DNA of 64,000 bases from CAIQPV01 sp963719855 (GCA_963719855.1 CAVRDK010000004.1:620001-684000), one strand, 5' to 3'; positions 34,672 through 44,941 are shown, counted from the first letter of the stretch. A program made the numbers and translations. The notes: a model not told the origin generated them from the letters alone.

Positions 34672-37527
34672 ATGAATACCCAATCCGAATACGCCCTAGA
34701 AGCCGCCCTGATCGACCAACTCAACGGCATGGAATATGCCAGCGTGGACATTGAGGACGAAGCGGCAATGCTCGCTAATCTCAAGCGCCAGTTGGAAATC
34801 CATAACGACGAAATCACGCTGACTCATACCGAGTTTGAGCGCATCCTTAACCACCTCAACACGGGCAGCGTGTTTGAACGGGCAAAAATTCTACGCGACA
34901 AGTTTGCGCTGAAACGGGACAACAACGAAACGGCGTATATCAGTTTCTTGAACTGCGATGACTGGTGCCTGAATGAATTTCAGGTAACCAGCCAGGTGAC
35001 CATGCAGGGCAAGCGTAAAAACCGTTATGACGTGACCATTCTTATCAATGGCCTGCCACTGGTGCAGATCGAATTGAAGCGCCGTGGCGCGGAGCTTAAA
35101 GTAGCCTTCCATCAGGTAAACCGCTATCAGCATGATTCTTACGATGCAGGCATGGGGCTGTTTCAATACGTGCAGTTGTTCATCATCAGCAACGGGGTGA
35201 ATACCAAGTATTTCGCCAACAATAAACAGCAGTCATTCAAGCAGACCTTTTTCTGGACGGACAAAGAAAATAAGCGCTTGTCGGATTTGCACGATTTCAG
35301 CGCCGAGTTTCTAAAGCCCTGCCACATTGCCAAGATGATTACGCATTACATGGTGATGACCGAGGAACAGGTGATTAAAGTTTTGCGCCCTTATCAGTTC
35401 TACGCAATTGAGGCGCTGGTAGATCGGGTCAAGAACAGCAACGACAATGCCTATATCTGGCATACCACGGGTTCAGGCAAGACACTGACTTCATTTATCG
35501 CCAGCCGGATCATTCAGCGAATGCTCAAGGTGCATAAGGTCATGTTCGTGGTGGACAGAAAAGACCTCGATTACCAGACGGCGCGGGAATTTAACGGCTT
35601 TGCCAAGGGCAGCGTGGACGCGACCACCAACACCCGCAATCTGGTCAAGCAGCTTAATGACGACGAAACCAAGCTGGTACTGACCACGATACAAAAGCTC
35701 AATAATGCCATCGTGAAAGAGCATTATTTGAGCAAGGTCACGCACCTGCAAGACAAGAAGTTTGTATTTATCTTCGACGAATGCCACCGCAGCCAGTTTG
35801 GCGAGACGCACCAGAACATTAAAAAATTCTTCACCAACGCGCAAATGTTCGGATTTACGGGCACGCCGATCTTTGCTAATAACGCAACGGGCAGCACCGG
35901 CCAGCAGAAGACAACCAAGGACTTGTTCGGCGAATGCCTGCATAAATATGTGATAGTGGACGCGATCAAGGATGAAAACGTGCTGCGCTTTGCCGTCGAG
36001 TATGTCGGCAAATACAGGCGCAAGGACAGCTCGAACGAGTTGGATATTGAAGTTGAGGCGATAGACACCAAAGAGCTACTGGATAGCCCGCTACGGCTCG
36101 GCAAGATCGTCGATTACATTCTGGCCTACCATGCCCAGAAAACCAAAGCGCCGGACTTTACGGCGATGTTTTGCGTCAGCAGTGTCGAGAACCTGATCAA
36201 GTATTACGACCTGTTTAAGGAAAAACAGAAAGGCGTGGCCAAGCCGCTTAAAATTGCCACCATCTTCAGCTATGCGGCCAACGAGGAAGACCCCAACGCC
36301 AACGGGTTAACCGGTGGCCTGATCCCGGAAGAAAACCCGATCCCGGAAGGCGCGGAAATAAACCAGCCCAGCCGCGACAAGCTGGATGAGTATATCGGCG
36401 ACTATAACGCGATGTTCGGCACGAAATACAGCACCAAAGACAGCCAGGCGTATTACAACTACTACCAAGACATTGCCAAGCGGGTGAGAGCCGGGCAAGT
36501 GGATATTTTGCTGGTGGTGAATATGTTCCTGACGGGTTTTGATAGTCCGCGCCTGAATACGCTGTATGTGGACAAAAACCTTAAATTTCATGGCTTGGTG
36601 CAAGCCTTCTCGCGCACCAACCGCATTCTGAATGACAAGAAATCACAAGGCAATATCGTCTGTTTCAGGAATTTGAAAACCGCTACCGATGAAGCGATTG
36701 CCCTTTTCTCGAACAAGAACGCCAAAGAAACCGTGCTGCTTGAGCCGTATGAGGATTACGTTAAGCAGTTTAATGCGGCAACTGACGCACTGTTAGAGAT
36801 TGCGCCAACGGTTGCCAGCGTGGACGCGCTGCCCGATGAAAAGGCCGAGCTTGCCTTTGTCATCCGGTTCAGGGAATTACTGCGCATCAAAAACATTCTG
36901 ACCACCTTTGCCGATTTTAATGAGGCCGACTTGGCGCTGGAACCGCAAACCTTTGAAGACTACAAGAGCAAATACCTTGATGTGCATGACAAGGTAAAGA
37001 AACAGGGCGAAGGCGAGAAAGTATCCATCTTGGAAGATGTGGACTTTGAATTGAGCCTGATCCACCGCGATGAAATCAATGTGGCGTATATCCTGAATCT
37101 GTTGGTAAGTCTGAACAAGCTCAAGCCAGAAGAGGCCAAGAAGCGCCAGAAGGAAATCATTGATCTGCTGGCCGGTGAAGTTCATCTTCGCAGCAAGCGG
37201 AAACTGATCGAGCAGTTTATTGAAGAGAACATGCCCAAGCTCAAGCCGACCGATAACGTGATAACGAACTTCGAGAGTTACTGGACGGAACACAAGAAGA
37301 AAGCCTTTGAGCAGCTATGCGCCGATGAAAACATGAACCCCGCGCAACTTGAAAAACTGCTGCAAACGTATGTATTCGCAAACCGCTTGCCCAGAGATCA
37401 AGAGATTGTCGAGGCGTTAAGTTTCAAGCCGAAAATCTTGGAGCGCAAAACCATCCTTGAACGTGTTGCGGACAAAATCCAGACATTTATCAGCACATTC
37501 ATTGAGGGCATGGGGGGCAGTGTTTAA
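34672..37527 (+). CDS. hsdR: type I restriction endonuclease subunit HsdR
   Basis: 951 residues from MNTQSEYALEAAL, 22 bases after the fusion gene. The N-terminal nuclease domain has the ELKR motif near residue 130. Motor motifs follow: Walker A TTGSGKT near 265, DECH near 368 and FTGTP near 395, then helicase domain 2 with LTGFDSPRLNTLYVDK and QAFSRTNR. A C-terminal helical region binds the methylase core. All motifs look intact, so the nuclease is probably active if the M-S fusion works. Confidence 0.95.
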   Translation: MNTQSEYALEAALIDQLNGMEYASVDIEDEAAMLANLKRQLEIHNDEITLTHTEFERILNHLNTGSVFERAKILRDKFALKRDNNETAYISFLNCDDWCLNEFQVTSQVTMQGKRKNRYDVTILINGLPLVQIELKRRGAELKVAFHQVNRYQHDSYDAGMGLFQYVQLFIISNGVNTKYFANNKQQSFKQTFFWTDKENKRLSDLHDFSAEFLKPCHIAKMITHYMVMTEEQVIKVLRPYQFYAIEALVDRVKNSNDNAYIWHTTGSGKTLTSFIASRIIQRMLKVHKVMFVVDRKDLDYQTAREFNGFAKGSVDATTNTRNLVKQLNDDETKLVLTTIQKLNNAIVKEHYLSKVTHLQDKKFVFIFDECHRSQFGETHQNIKKFFTNAQMFGFTGTPIFANNATGSTGQQKTTKDLFGECLHKYVIVDAIKDENVLRFAVEYVGKYRRKDSSNELDIEVEAIDTKELLDSPLRLGKIVDYILAYHAQKTKAPDFTAMFCVSSVENLIKYYDLFKEKQKGVAKPLKIATIFSYAANEEDPNANGLTGGLIPEENPIPEGAEINQPSRDKLDEYIGDYNAMFGTKYSTKDSQAYYNYYQDIAKRVRAGQVDILLVVNMFLTGFDSPRLNTLYVDKNLKFHGLVQAFSRTNRILNDKKSQGNIVCFRNLKTATDEAIALFSNKNAKETVLLEPYEDYVKQFNAATDALLEIAPTVASVDALPDEKAELAFVIRFRELLRIKNILTTFADFNEADLALEPQTFEDYKSKYLDVHDKVKKQGEGEKVSILEDVDFELSLIHRDEINVAYILNLLVSLNKLKPEEAKKRQKEIIDLLAGEVHLRSKRKLIEQFIEENMPKLKPTDNVITNFESYWTEHKKKAFEQLCADENMNPAQLEKLLQTYVFANRLPRDQEIVEALSFKPKILERKTILERVADKIQTFISTFIEGMGGSV

Positions 37528-37702
37528 TCTAATTATCCGTAAACATTACGGAAAAACGACAGTAATTAAACAGTGAACTTAAAGCAATATATTGAAATGA
37601 CAACTGTTCTAATTGAGAATGCCAGAATATTCACCGACCACGATAAAAGATTGTGTCTTTTATTGAGGGCTATTTAACTTTAGAGGTTCACCGAGGCTGC
37701 GT

Positions 37703-38245
37703 ATGACTATCGCTGATACATTAATCATCTTGGCAACAATGCTTGGCCCGGTAATAGCCGTGCAAGTTACTCGCTATGTAGATGATCGAAAGGAAGTGAA
37801 AGGGCGAAAGTTACAGGTGTTCAAAACCCTGATGGCAACTCGCGCCTATACTCTTTCTCCCGCGCATGTTGAAGCGCTAAATCGAATTGACCTTGAGTTC
37901 TCAAGCAATCTACCCGCCGAGAAAAAAGTCATTGACGTTTGGAAGCAATACCTTGATTTACTTGGTGACAAATCGCTTACACCTGAGCGGTGGGGAGAAA
38001 AGCGCATTGAACTGCTCGTTGAGCTTCTGTATGTCATGGGGCAATGCTTAGACTACAATTTCGACAAGACACAAATCAAAAACGCAACGTATGCGCCAAT
38101 AGCTCATGGTCGCATTGATGAAGAGCAGCAAGCGATTCGCACTCACACCTTGGAACTCTTGCAGGGAAAGCGTGTTCTTCCGATGTTCGTTTCCAATCTT
38201 CCCGCCCAACCACAACCGCAGGCTGTTGATGGCAATGAAAGCTAA
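37703..38245 (+). CDS. DUF6680-like protein with N-terminal membrane helix
   Basis: 180 residues. One helix at the N-terminus (IADTLIILATMLGPVIAVQV) and a cytoplasmic part with RKLQVFKTLMATRAYTLSPA and HVEALNRIDLEF, which match DUF6680 as I remember it. It follows hsdR by 175 bases on the same strand, a region rich in defence genes, but no function is established. Confidence 0.6.
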   Translation: MTIADTLIILATMLGPVIAVQVTRYVDDRKEVKGRKLQVFKTLMATRAYTLSPAHVEALNRIDLEFSSNLPAEKKVIDVWKQYLDLLGDKSLTPERWGEKRIELLVELLYVMGQCLDYNFDKTQIKNATYAPIAHGRIDEEQQAIRTHTLELLQGKRVLPMFVSNLPAQPQPQAVDGNES

Positions 38246-38351
38246 CCTTATGGTCAAAAGGTAAATTTCCCAAGTTGATTACAAAACTTCTTATTCGAGA
38301 GGGACAGGCCAAAAACGGCCAGCCTCTCCATTTTAAGTTAGGCCACAAACC

Positions 38352-39629
38352 TTGAAGCTCTACAAGTACCGCGACTTCTCACAACCCACCGAAGAGGACT
38401 TTCAACGGCTGTCTAATATCCTTAGACAGAATGAATTTTGGTGCGCCAAACCTGCCACACTTAACGACACCGAGGAATTCTCGTGGCGATGTGACAACAA
38501 TCTCACCGATGCTACTATCCCGCTCCTGGCGCAGTTGCTAATTAAGCTCTATGGAAGGACTCCGGCACAAGCACAGGAACGAGCGGCGGCGGCTTGTATG
38601 AAAACATCCAGGTATGACCTAGCAAAAGGTACAGACCTTGTTGCGTTAGCTGAACGCATGGGATTCAAGCAGTTGCAGCAAGGGCGAAGTTGGATTGGTA
38701 CTCAATGTCCTGTTTGCGGCGAAAGCCAGGACGGCAGCACTCGACTTTCAATCACCATGTCTGGTTCGGGCATCTATCGCTGGAAGTGTTTTGCTTGCGG
38801 CGATAGGGTGGGAGGTACTGCAATTGATTTTGTGGTCGCTGCGGCCGGTTGTAGCGCGAACCAGGCGGTCAATCGATTGCTTGAGGGAACGTTGTCAGAC
38901 GTGCCCTGCATCGCTGCCGCAACCAGATCCAAGCATGATGTTGACGTAGAGCATGATCGGCTTGCAGAGGTGCTGCATATCATCGAGAAGCGCTCTTTTG
39001 ACGATGTGCCTGCCGTAAAGGAATATTTGGCGCGTCTCAAGATCGGCGGTAGCGTCGTTACGGCTGCTGTTGAGCAGGGGAGATTGCGAATGCTGCCTTC
39101 AGGTCCTGATGATGCGACTCGATGGCTGGTATCCAATGTCGGCGAAAGCTTGCTAAGGGCATCCGGGTTGTTACGCGAAGGCAGAAGCAAGCCTGCAATC
39201 GCCTATCGTCCCCTGGTGTTCTTGTTACCTGAGATGGCTGGAGCCGAGTTTCATGCTTGTCATGAAGTCGATGAAAACGAGGTCAAGTGCATTTCCTATG
39301 GCAGGCTACAGTGGCCATGGGCACTCAAAGGTAAGCATAAAGATCACTTTCTGATTGTGGACGGTGCCATAGATGCTTTATCGGCGGCAACGTTAGGAGA
39401 GTCGGGTGGCATCATGGGATTGCCGGGTAATTATGCCTGGCAAGAATGCTGGTTTTCAAAAACGCGTAAGCGTTATGGATCCAGTTTTGTTCTGGGACTC
39501 GATAACAAAGAGGCCGGTAATCGTGTGTCGGATGCAATTGCCGCAAAGCTGTCGCAGCTCGATATTCCGTTTTCCAGAAAACCTCTTCCAAAGGGGATGA
39601 ATTGGAATAACGTGCTTCAGCAGCAGTAA
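38352..39629 (+). CDS. DUF2971 fragment fused in frame to a primase-like protein
   Basis: 425 residues of mixed origin. Residues 1-76 (MKLYKYRDFSQPTEEDF, EFWCAKPATLNDTEEFSW) are the start of a DUF2971 protein. From about residue 83 (MKTSRYDLAKGTDLVALAER) it is a primase-like protein with a CHC2-type zinc motif (CPVCGES then CFACGD near 120-155) and a Toprim domain (FLIVDGAIDALSA, then LGLDNKEAGNR). The primase part alone could start at the ATG at 38598. Similar primases occur on integrative elements and plasmids. Confidence 0.7.
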   Translation: MKLYKYRDFSQPTEEDFQRLSNILRQNEFWCAKPATLNDTEEFSWRCDNNLTDATIPLLAQLLIKLYGRTPAQAQERAAAACMKTSRYDLAKGTDLVALAERMGFKQLQQGRSWIGTQCPVCGESQDGSTRLSITMSGSGIYRWKCFACGDRVGGTAIDFVVAAAGCSANQAVNRLLEGTLSDVPCIAAATRSKHDVDVEHDRLAEVLHIIEKRSFDDVPAVKEYLARLKIGGSVVTAAVEQGRLRMLPSGPDDATRWLVSNVGESLLRASGLLREGRSKPAIAYRPLVFLLPEMAGAEFHACHEVDENEVKCISYGRLQWPWALKGKHKDHFLIVDGAIDALSAATLGESGGIMGLPGNYAWQECWFSKTRKRYGSSFVLGLDNKEAGNRVSDAIAAKLSQLDIPFSRKPLPKGMNWNNVLQQQ

Positions 39630-39848
39630 CTTCACCAACCTCACCAGTCAATGATTGGTGGGGTTTTTTATGGATGTTTTGCGGGTCTTAATAAAGCTGC
39701 GATCGACGCTTTGACGGCACTGATGCAAGAAAATATTCTGCCCTGTATTTGTGTATCAGCGGGTTCTTGTTTACTCAGGATTAAGATAGTTGATATAGTG
39801 AGCGAGCTTTATCAATCTCATCTATCAAACGAAAAGAAAGGGATCACA

Positions 39849-40133
39849 ATGAACCGTAAAGAACTCGCAGAAGCACTGGCAAAAAAGACTGACTCAAGCA
39901 ATGCAGCGGCCGACCGCACCATCACCGCTTTTATCGACATCATTTCTGGCGCACTCAAAAAGGGCGACAAAGTTGCTCTCGTTGGATTCGGCACATTCGA
40001 GGTGCGCAAGCGTGCAGCACGCGTTGGCCGTAATCCAAAGACTGGTGCTGAACTGAAAATCAAGGCATCCAAGGTTCCTGCATTTAAGGCAGGCGCTACG
40101 CTGAAGGCAACAGTCAACGGCGCAAAGAAGTAA
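39849..40133 (+). CDS. HU family DNA-binding protein
   Basis: 94 residues with the full HU fold: MNRKELAEALAKK, ALVGFGTFEVRKRAAR and the arm GRNPKTGAELKIKASKVPAFK with its proline. AAGAAAGGG lies before the ATG. It is likely an accessory HU on the island. A strong terminator follows. Confidence 0.93.
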   Translation: MNRKELAEALAKKTDSSNAAADRTITAFIDIISGALKKGDKVALVGFGTFEVRKRAARVGRNPKTGAELKIKASKVPAFKAGATLKATVNGAKK

Positions 40134-40147
40134 TTATCAGCACAAAG

Positions 40148-40176
40148 AGGCCGGTGATATTAAGGCCGGCCTTTTA
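40148..40176 (+). terminator. rho-independent terminator after the HU gene
   Basis: Stem AGGCCGG/CCGGCCT with an 11-base loop, then TTTT, 14 bases past the stop codon. Confidence 0.85.
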
Positions 40177-40179
40177 TCT

Positions 40180-40434
40180 ATGAACGAAATTCTGCAATAC
40201 CTGAAAAAACATGGCGAGTGCTCCGACAAAGAGATCGCCGAAGGCATTGGCATCCCACTTGCTGACTTGCACCTCCAATTGGTAGCGCTTGCTGTCAAGA
40301 ATCAGGTAATGTCGTGTCATTCGACCAAGTTCGTGAAGGGCAAGAAGGTTGAGGCAATAATTTGCAGGATAGCTGGTTATATTCCTCCAGCAGCGCCGGG
40401 CAGGAAAAAGGTGGGGATTGTAATATCGAAATGA
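40180..40434 (+). CDS. small winged-helix-like protein
   Basis: 84 residues. ILQYLKKHGECSDKEIAEGIGIPLADLHLQL is a helix-turn-helix of winged type, followed by a two-strand wing (STKFVKGKKVEAIICRI) and a basic C-terminus. It starts just after the HU terminator. It may be a small transcription factor; target unknown. Confidence 0.6.
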   Translation: MNEILQYLKKHGECSDKEIAEGIGIPLADLHLQLVALAVKNQVMSCHSTKFVKGKKVEAIICRIAGYIPPAAPGRKKVGIVISK

Positions 40435-40555
40435 TCTGCGCTACGTCTCTTGTTCCTACATGAGCAGTCATTCAGATGGTGTTTATCTTGTTGATTTTAA
40501 TGACGGCCATCGGCCAGGAACAGCCCTTGGCGTATGGCCGCTTTATGACACATTC

Positions 40556-41218
40556 CTAAGAAAGTCTCGATCCACATTCGCTACAAAATTTGGCATTGAT
40601 GGCAATTAATTTACCGCATTCATTACAAATTATTTGTTGCTGCTGAGAAGTATTTGCTTGCGTACCAACATGTTGGGCGGTCTCTACAGAAACATCAGCG
40701 ATTGTCTTGAGCTGAGAAGACCCACTGGATTGTCCATCTGACCCATCAGTGTCATTGTGTTCAGTGGATATTTGCTCGGTATTCACCTCCAACTTAGCCT
40801 TTTCACGCTCCTCTGTTACTGCCTTCAACTTATCCTGAAGTACAACACGCCCCTTGCAGACCTTCTGAATTGCTTCGTAAACCTTATGCTCTTCAAAAGG
40901 TTTGAGTACATAGCCCTTTGCGCCTGCCTTCAGTGCTTCCAGTACCATTTGCTCCTGACCGTGAGAGGTCACCATGATAATCTTTGCATCCGGGAATTCG
41001 CTCATAATGGCACGGGTCGCTTGAATTCCATCCATGTCCGGCATCGTGATATCCATGGTTACCACGTCTGGTTTACAGGCTCTATAGGCAACGATGGCCT
41101 CTCTTCCAGTTGCAGCTGTTCTGACAACCCTGTAACCAACCTTTTCCAGAAGCATGCTCAATTTTTTTATAATTATTTGCGAATCGTCGACTACTAAAAC
41201 TTCATAAAGAGAATTCAT
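40556..41218 (-). CDS. CheY-like response regulator with zinc-ribbon C-terminus
   Basis: 220 residues. The receiver domain covers residues 5-122 with the acidic pair VVDDS and phosphoacceptor Asp56 (VTMDITMPDMDG), then Thr in MVTSHG and Lys in LKPFEE. A Glu- and Ser-rich linker leads to a C-terminal zinc ribbon CNECGKLIAINAKFCSECG, the double CxxC pattern of zf-ribbon proteins. No DNA-binding output domain. It ends the kinase-CheX-regulator operon. Confidence 0.9.
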   Translation of the reverse strand: MNSLYEVLVVDDSQIIIKKLSMLLEKVGYRVVRTAATGREAIVAYRACKPDVVTMDITMPDMDGIQATRAIMSEFPDAKIIMVTSHGQEQMVLEALKAGAKGYVLKPFEEHKVYEAIQKVCKGRVVLQDKLKAVTEEREKAKLEVNTEQISTEHNDTDGSDGQSSGSSQLKTIADVSVETAQHVGTQANTSQQQQIICNECGKLIAINAKFCSECGSRLS

Positions 41219-41236
41219 CTAGCACTCCTTTTTTGA

Positions 41237-41767
41237 TCAAACGTAGTCAAGTTTTTTGTTGAACAATTTCATTGGTCCCACGAGGCTCACAGTCAGGCCA
41301 CCCATCGTTGTTTCCAGGCTTTGTGTGTAAAACATCGCGTCTTTCATGCGCCGAATTGTTTTTACCCGGTCAAGAACGACAGGCGGCGTTAGGGCTACAC
41401 TGCCCCGTTGATCAAGCTTTTGCAAGTCTATCGTACAGTGTCCAAGAATGGTGTTGATGACTTCCCCGGCAGTCTCTTCGTGATACATTTCAACCTCATC
41501 TGGCTGAATATCCAAACCATCGGTCATCCGCTCATACAGGATGTTGAGTAAATTCTCTTTGAAACTGAAAATGATCAGCAAATTGACTACTCCACCCAAC
41601 CCGATGATTGCGTTCATGTCAAACAGGGTGATCTCATCCACAGGACCTGCATTAGATTGGGTTTCACTCATGCTGATCCCGAATTCGCTCTCAAAATAGG
41701 CGCGGGTTCTTCTTAAAATGGACTGCATAACTTTATCGCATAATTCACCTTGATTTTCATCGGACAT
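41237..41767 (-). CDS. CheX-like phosphatase domain protein
   Basis: 176 residues from the second of two adjacent ATGs, which has AAGGAG at the better distance. It has the CheX/CheC-type alpha-beta plan, including the DMNAIIGLGG and EETAGEVINTILGHC helices; the latter carries the E...N pair that acts in CheX phosphatases. It overlaps the kinase stop by 11 bases and precedes the response regulator, so it probably dephosphorylates that regulator. Confidence 0.75.
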   Translation of the reverse strand: MSDENQGELCDKVMQSILRRTRAYFESEFGISMSETQSNAGPVDEITLFDMNAIIGLGGVVNLLIIFSFKENLLNILYERMTDGLDIQPDEVEMYHEETAGEVINTILGHCTIDLQKLDQRGSVALTPPVVLDRVKTIRRMKDAMFYTQSLETTMGGLTVSLVGPMKLFNKKLDYV

Positions 41768-44543
41768 CATCACTCCTTCTCCTGGATACACCTTTTTGCA
41801 ACGGCAAAATAAACAGGAAATGGGTTCCCTGTCCGGCAACCGTTTTGACCACAACATCGCCACCCATATTTTTTGTTTCGTTCAGCACCGCAGCCATGCC
41901 GACACCTCGGCCCGCCAGTTCAGTCACTACTTCTTGTGTGCTGATGCTATCGATGAATATGAACTTTATGACTTCGTCCTCAGTAAAATTTGCTGCTTCG
42001 GTAACGTTATAAATTCCCGCTGCCACCACTCGTTGACGTAGTGCATCAAGATTAATCCCGGCACCGTCATCTGCAATGACCAATTTTATTGTGTTTCCCT
42101 CTACCGCAACGCTGCAGGTGATTTCCCCGGCTTCATCTTTTCCTGCGACCAATCTGGCATCCGGGTTCTCTATCCCGTGTGTCATAGCGTTGCGAAATAT
42201 ATGCACGAGAGAATGTAAAAATGAACGATGCGTATATGGATCAATCCAGATATCATCACCTCCCTGTATCTTGATGGGCGACACCTCCTTTTCCAAGCGT
42301 TCCGCCATCTGTCTGACCATACCATCAAAGCCCTTCAGCGCATCCGCAAAGGTTACCTTGCGCAGAGTGATGATCTCGTTGAGCATGTCGCGAACCTCGG
42401 CAACAGAGTTATCGATAGCCTCGCCGCGTAGAAGGCTTATGGCCAACTTTTCCAATTTCAGTGATTGGTCAGCGGATAAAATGATGCCATCTCCTTGTGA
42501 CACGAATTCTTCACCAAGCGCGTCTACCAGGATGGCAATATCCAAGTCAAATGGAACTTGCAGAGCCTCCGGGGTTAGCAGGTTGACCAATTTCTGTTTA
42601 GTCTGGAGTTGATCGCGTATTAGCAAGCCCGATAATTGGGTTTCGATGTCATGCAACAATTTAGGGGTGTAGGGAAAGCTAAATTGATTCAGCAATCCCT
42701 TGTGGGTATGTATTTCGCGGTAAAGCTCTTTAACTATGTTTGGTAACGGCCCGGCACCGTTCAGTATGCGCTTCGAGCCATGTGTTATAAAGTCGCGGAA
42801 TGTATTAATACTGTCAAAAAAATTCCGTCTATCGGAAACTGCTTTCACGATCAATTCGAGGCGCTTTCTTTCATCGGCCAGCATGGCTGCCATTTGCAGT
42901 TCTGCCGTAATATCGGTCAGCACAACCATGAACTTGTCGTTGTCGAGCGCTTTGTACTCTATCTTGAGTGATATAACGTTGAGCTCAATTTCTTTCGGCA
43001 ACAAGGACAACATGATTTCTCTGGTAAATGAATCGTCTTCCGCCAGAACCGAGGAAATGGTCGTGCGAAACAGCTCTGCTTTGGCAGCATCATCATGAAA
43101 GAATAAATCAGCAGCATTGTGCCCCGCAGGTGACTTCCCTAGCATAGCTTCACAGGCCCGGCTGAAAGCGGTCTCTACAATCAGATCGCTGCCGAATGAG
43201 AGGAAACCCTGACCGGAGTTATCCAGTAGACTGGCGACTTGCTCGCTTTTTTTTCGAATGGCTTCTGCTGCTCGTTCCGTGGCTTCCTTTGCCTCACGCA
43301 GTTTATCTTGCGTGCTGCGTATTTCGGTCACATCCGAGATAAGCCAAATGGATCTCTTTTGAGGATCGCTTGCATCAACCATTGATCCAAAAAGTTCCCA
43401 AACGCGACTACCAGTCTCTTTGCCAGGAATGACTATATCGTATCGGCAGCTTGCGCCAGCGGCAAAAGCCGAAAATATTTTTTGTCCAGCAGCTTCATAA
43501 GCCTCATCAGACTCGTAAATAAATCGCGTCGTTTGTCCGATAAGTTGCTGATAACTACGGTTGACCATATTCTCAAATGTCTTATTTGCGCGAATTATTC
43601 TCCGATCCACTGTATATAAAACACCTATGCTCGGATTTTGAAATATGATCTCTAGTTCGGACAAGGTTTGCGACAAGCGTTCTTCGGAAGCCTTTCGCTC
43701 CGTAATATCACTAAACAACCAAATTGATCCTTTTTTGGAATCGGTTGGATCGGTCAGTGAACCCACAATTTGCGCCAGGAAGGTCGTGCCGTCTTTCCGA
43801 CGGCAGGCACACTCAAGCATGGAATATGGTTTGCCCGCAACAAGAGCCGAATAAGCATTGCGTCCGATTTCTTCATAAGCCTCTTTACTCGGGTAGAGTA
43901 TGGACGAAAAATTACCCAGCATTTCCGATTCTTCGTAGCCGAACATTTCTTGAAAATGTCGATTGACACGCAAGATAAGACGATCTTTGCTAACCTGAAC
44001 GATGCCAATCCAGGCATTCCGCAGAATGGTTTCCAGTTCACTTCTGGTGGTCGCCAGAGCATCGACAGTTTTTTCCATCTCTTTGGCGCGGTGCCGGACT
44101 TCATCTGCAAGCAAGATTTGTTGCGTCTCGGAACGCCCCAGGTTTTCTTCGGTTATCTTTCGGTTAGTAATGTCACGCCAAACACAATAAATTAGCTGCA
44201 TATCGCCAAGTTCGATGTTGGAAAGTGTGACCTCGGCAACAAAATTCGTACTGTTTGCCTTCGTGTGTATCCACTCAAATCGGTGCAGCCCTTTATCCTT
44301 GGCAATTGCCATCATGCGCTCTGCCTTGGCAAAAGAGTCTTCACCATCGGGTTGCTTCAACGGCGAAAGTTTTGAAGGATGGACGTCCAGAAGCTCCTCG
44401 CGACTGGCGTAGCCCAAGGTTTTGACGGCAGCATCATTGCATTCGACAAAGCGGTTGTCGTCGATTATCCAAGCGGGATCGGGCGACAAGTTGAACAGTT
44501 GTTTGAACCAGTTATTGTTAGAAGTAAAGTCAGAGGGTGACAT
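41757..44543 (-). CDS. multi-PAS sensor protein with CheA-like ATPase domain
   Basis: 928 residues, no membrane helix. At least four PAS domains in series (starting near residues 15, 165, 290 and 430; WRDITNRK and FSDITERK mark their ends). A helical region follows, and the C-terminal HATPase domain shows FRNAMTHGIENPDARL, VIADDGAGINLDALR and GRGVGMAAV. The N-box with the HGIE sequence resembles CheA kinases. I do not see a clear phosphoacceptor His box. With CheX and the CheY-like gene it forms one operon. Confidence 0.85.
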   Translation of the reverse strand: MSPSDFTSNNNWFKQLFNLSPDPAWIIDDNRFVECNDAAVKTLGYASREELLDVHPSKLSPLKQPDGEDSFAKAERMMAIAKDKGLHRFEWIHTKANSTNFVAEVTLSNIELGDMQLIYCVWRDITNRKITEENLGRSETQQILLADEVRHRAKEMEKTVDALATTRSELETILRNAWIGIVQVSKDRLILRVNRHFQEMFGYEESEMLGNFSSILYPSKEAYEEIGRNAYSALVAGKPYSMLECACRRKDGTTFLAQIVGSLTDPTDSKKGSIWLFSDITERKASEERLSQTLSELEIIFQNPSIGVLYTVDRRIIRANKTFENMVNRSYQQLIGQTTRFIYESDEAYEAAGQKIFSAFAAGASCRYDIVIPGKETGSRVWELFGSMVDASDPQKRSIWLISDVTEIRSTQDKLREAKEATERAAEAIRKKSEQVASLLDNSGQGFLSFGSDLIVETAFSRACEAMLGKSPAGHNAADLFFHDDAAKAELFRTTISSVLAEDDSFTREIMLSLLPKEIELNVISLKIEYKALDNDKFMVVLTDITAELQMAAMLADERKRLELIVKAVSDRRNFFDSINTFRDFITHGSKRILNGAGPLPNIVKELYREIHTHKGLLNQFSFPYTPKLLHDIETQLSGLLIRDQLQTKQKLVNLLTPEALQVPFDLDIAILVDALGEEFVSQGDGIILSADQSLKLEKLAISLLRGEAIDNSVAEVRDMLNEIITLRKVTFADALKGFDGMVRQMAERLEKEVSPIKIQGGDDIWIDPYTHRSFLHSLVHIFRNAMTHGIENPDARLVAGKDEAGEITCSVAVEGNTIKLVIADDGAGINLDALRQRVVAAGIYNVTEAANFTEDEVIKFIFIDSISTQEVVTELAGRGVGMAAVLNETKNMGGDVVVKTVAGQGTHFLFILPLQKGVSRRRSDDVR

Positions 44544-44797
44544 TTTAAGTTTGTTTATGAATTTGAGTAAAACACACCAAACATAACAAATTATTGAACC
44601 AAGTCGGCTGGTAAGTCAATGCTGAAGCGTATTTCGAGATGGCTAGGGCTGCCCTTAACACTGATCTATATCCGGATATATAACGCAGCGTGCACATCAT
44701 ATTGGGATGCCCCAATAAAATCAAATCAAACGAACTCTTTCTCTGTCCATGGCGAACCCCATTGTCAAGACAATACATCGAGAATTTAACTTAAGGG

Positions 44798-44941
44798 ATG
44801 CCTATCATTAAACCTGCTCACCACCGCATGAATGGCTTTGGTAACAACAACCGGACCGTCGTGATCGGGAATTTTCCTTGGTATGAGATGTTATGGCGCT
44901 CTATTCGGGGAGACTTTGAGCCGATGGCCCCGCCAGAGGGT
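44798..44941 (+). pseudogene. N-terminal fragment duplicate of the metallo-hydrolase gene
   Basis: 48 codons beginning MPIIKPAHHRMNGFGN match the start of the metallo-beta-lactamase gene at 47859, about 88 percent identical over 144 bases by my count. The copy then breaks into a transposase remnant. It marks a local duplication or a deletion caused by an insertion sequence. Confidence 0.75.
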
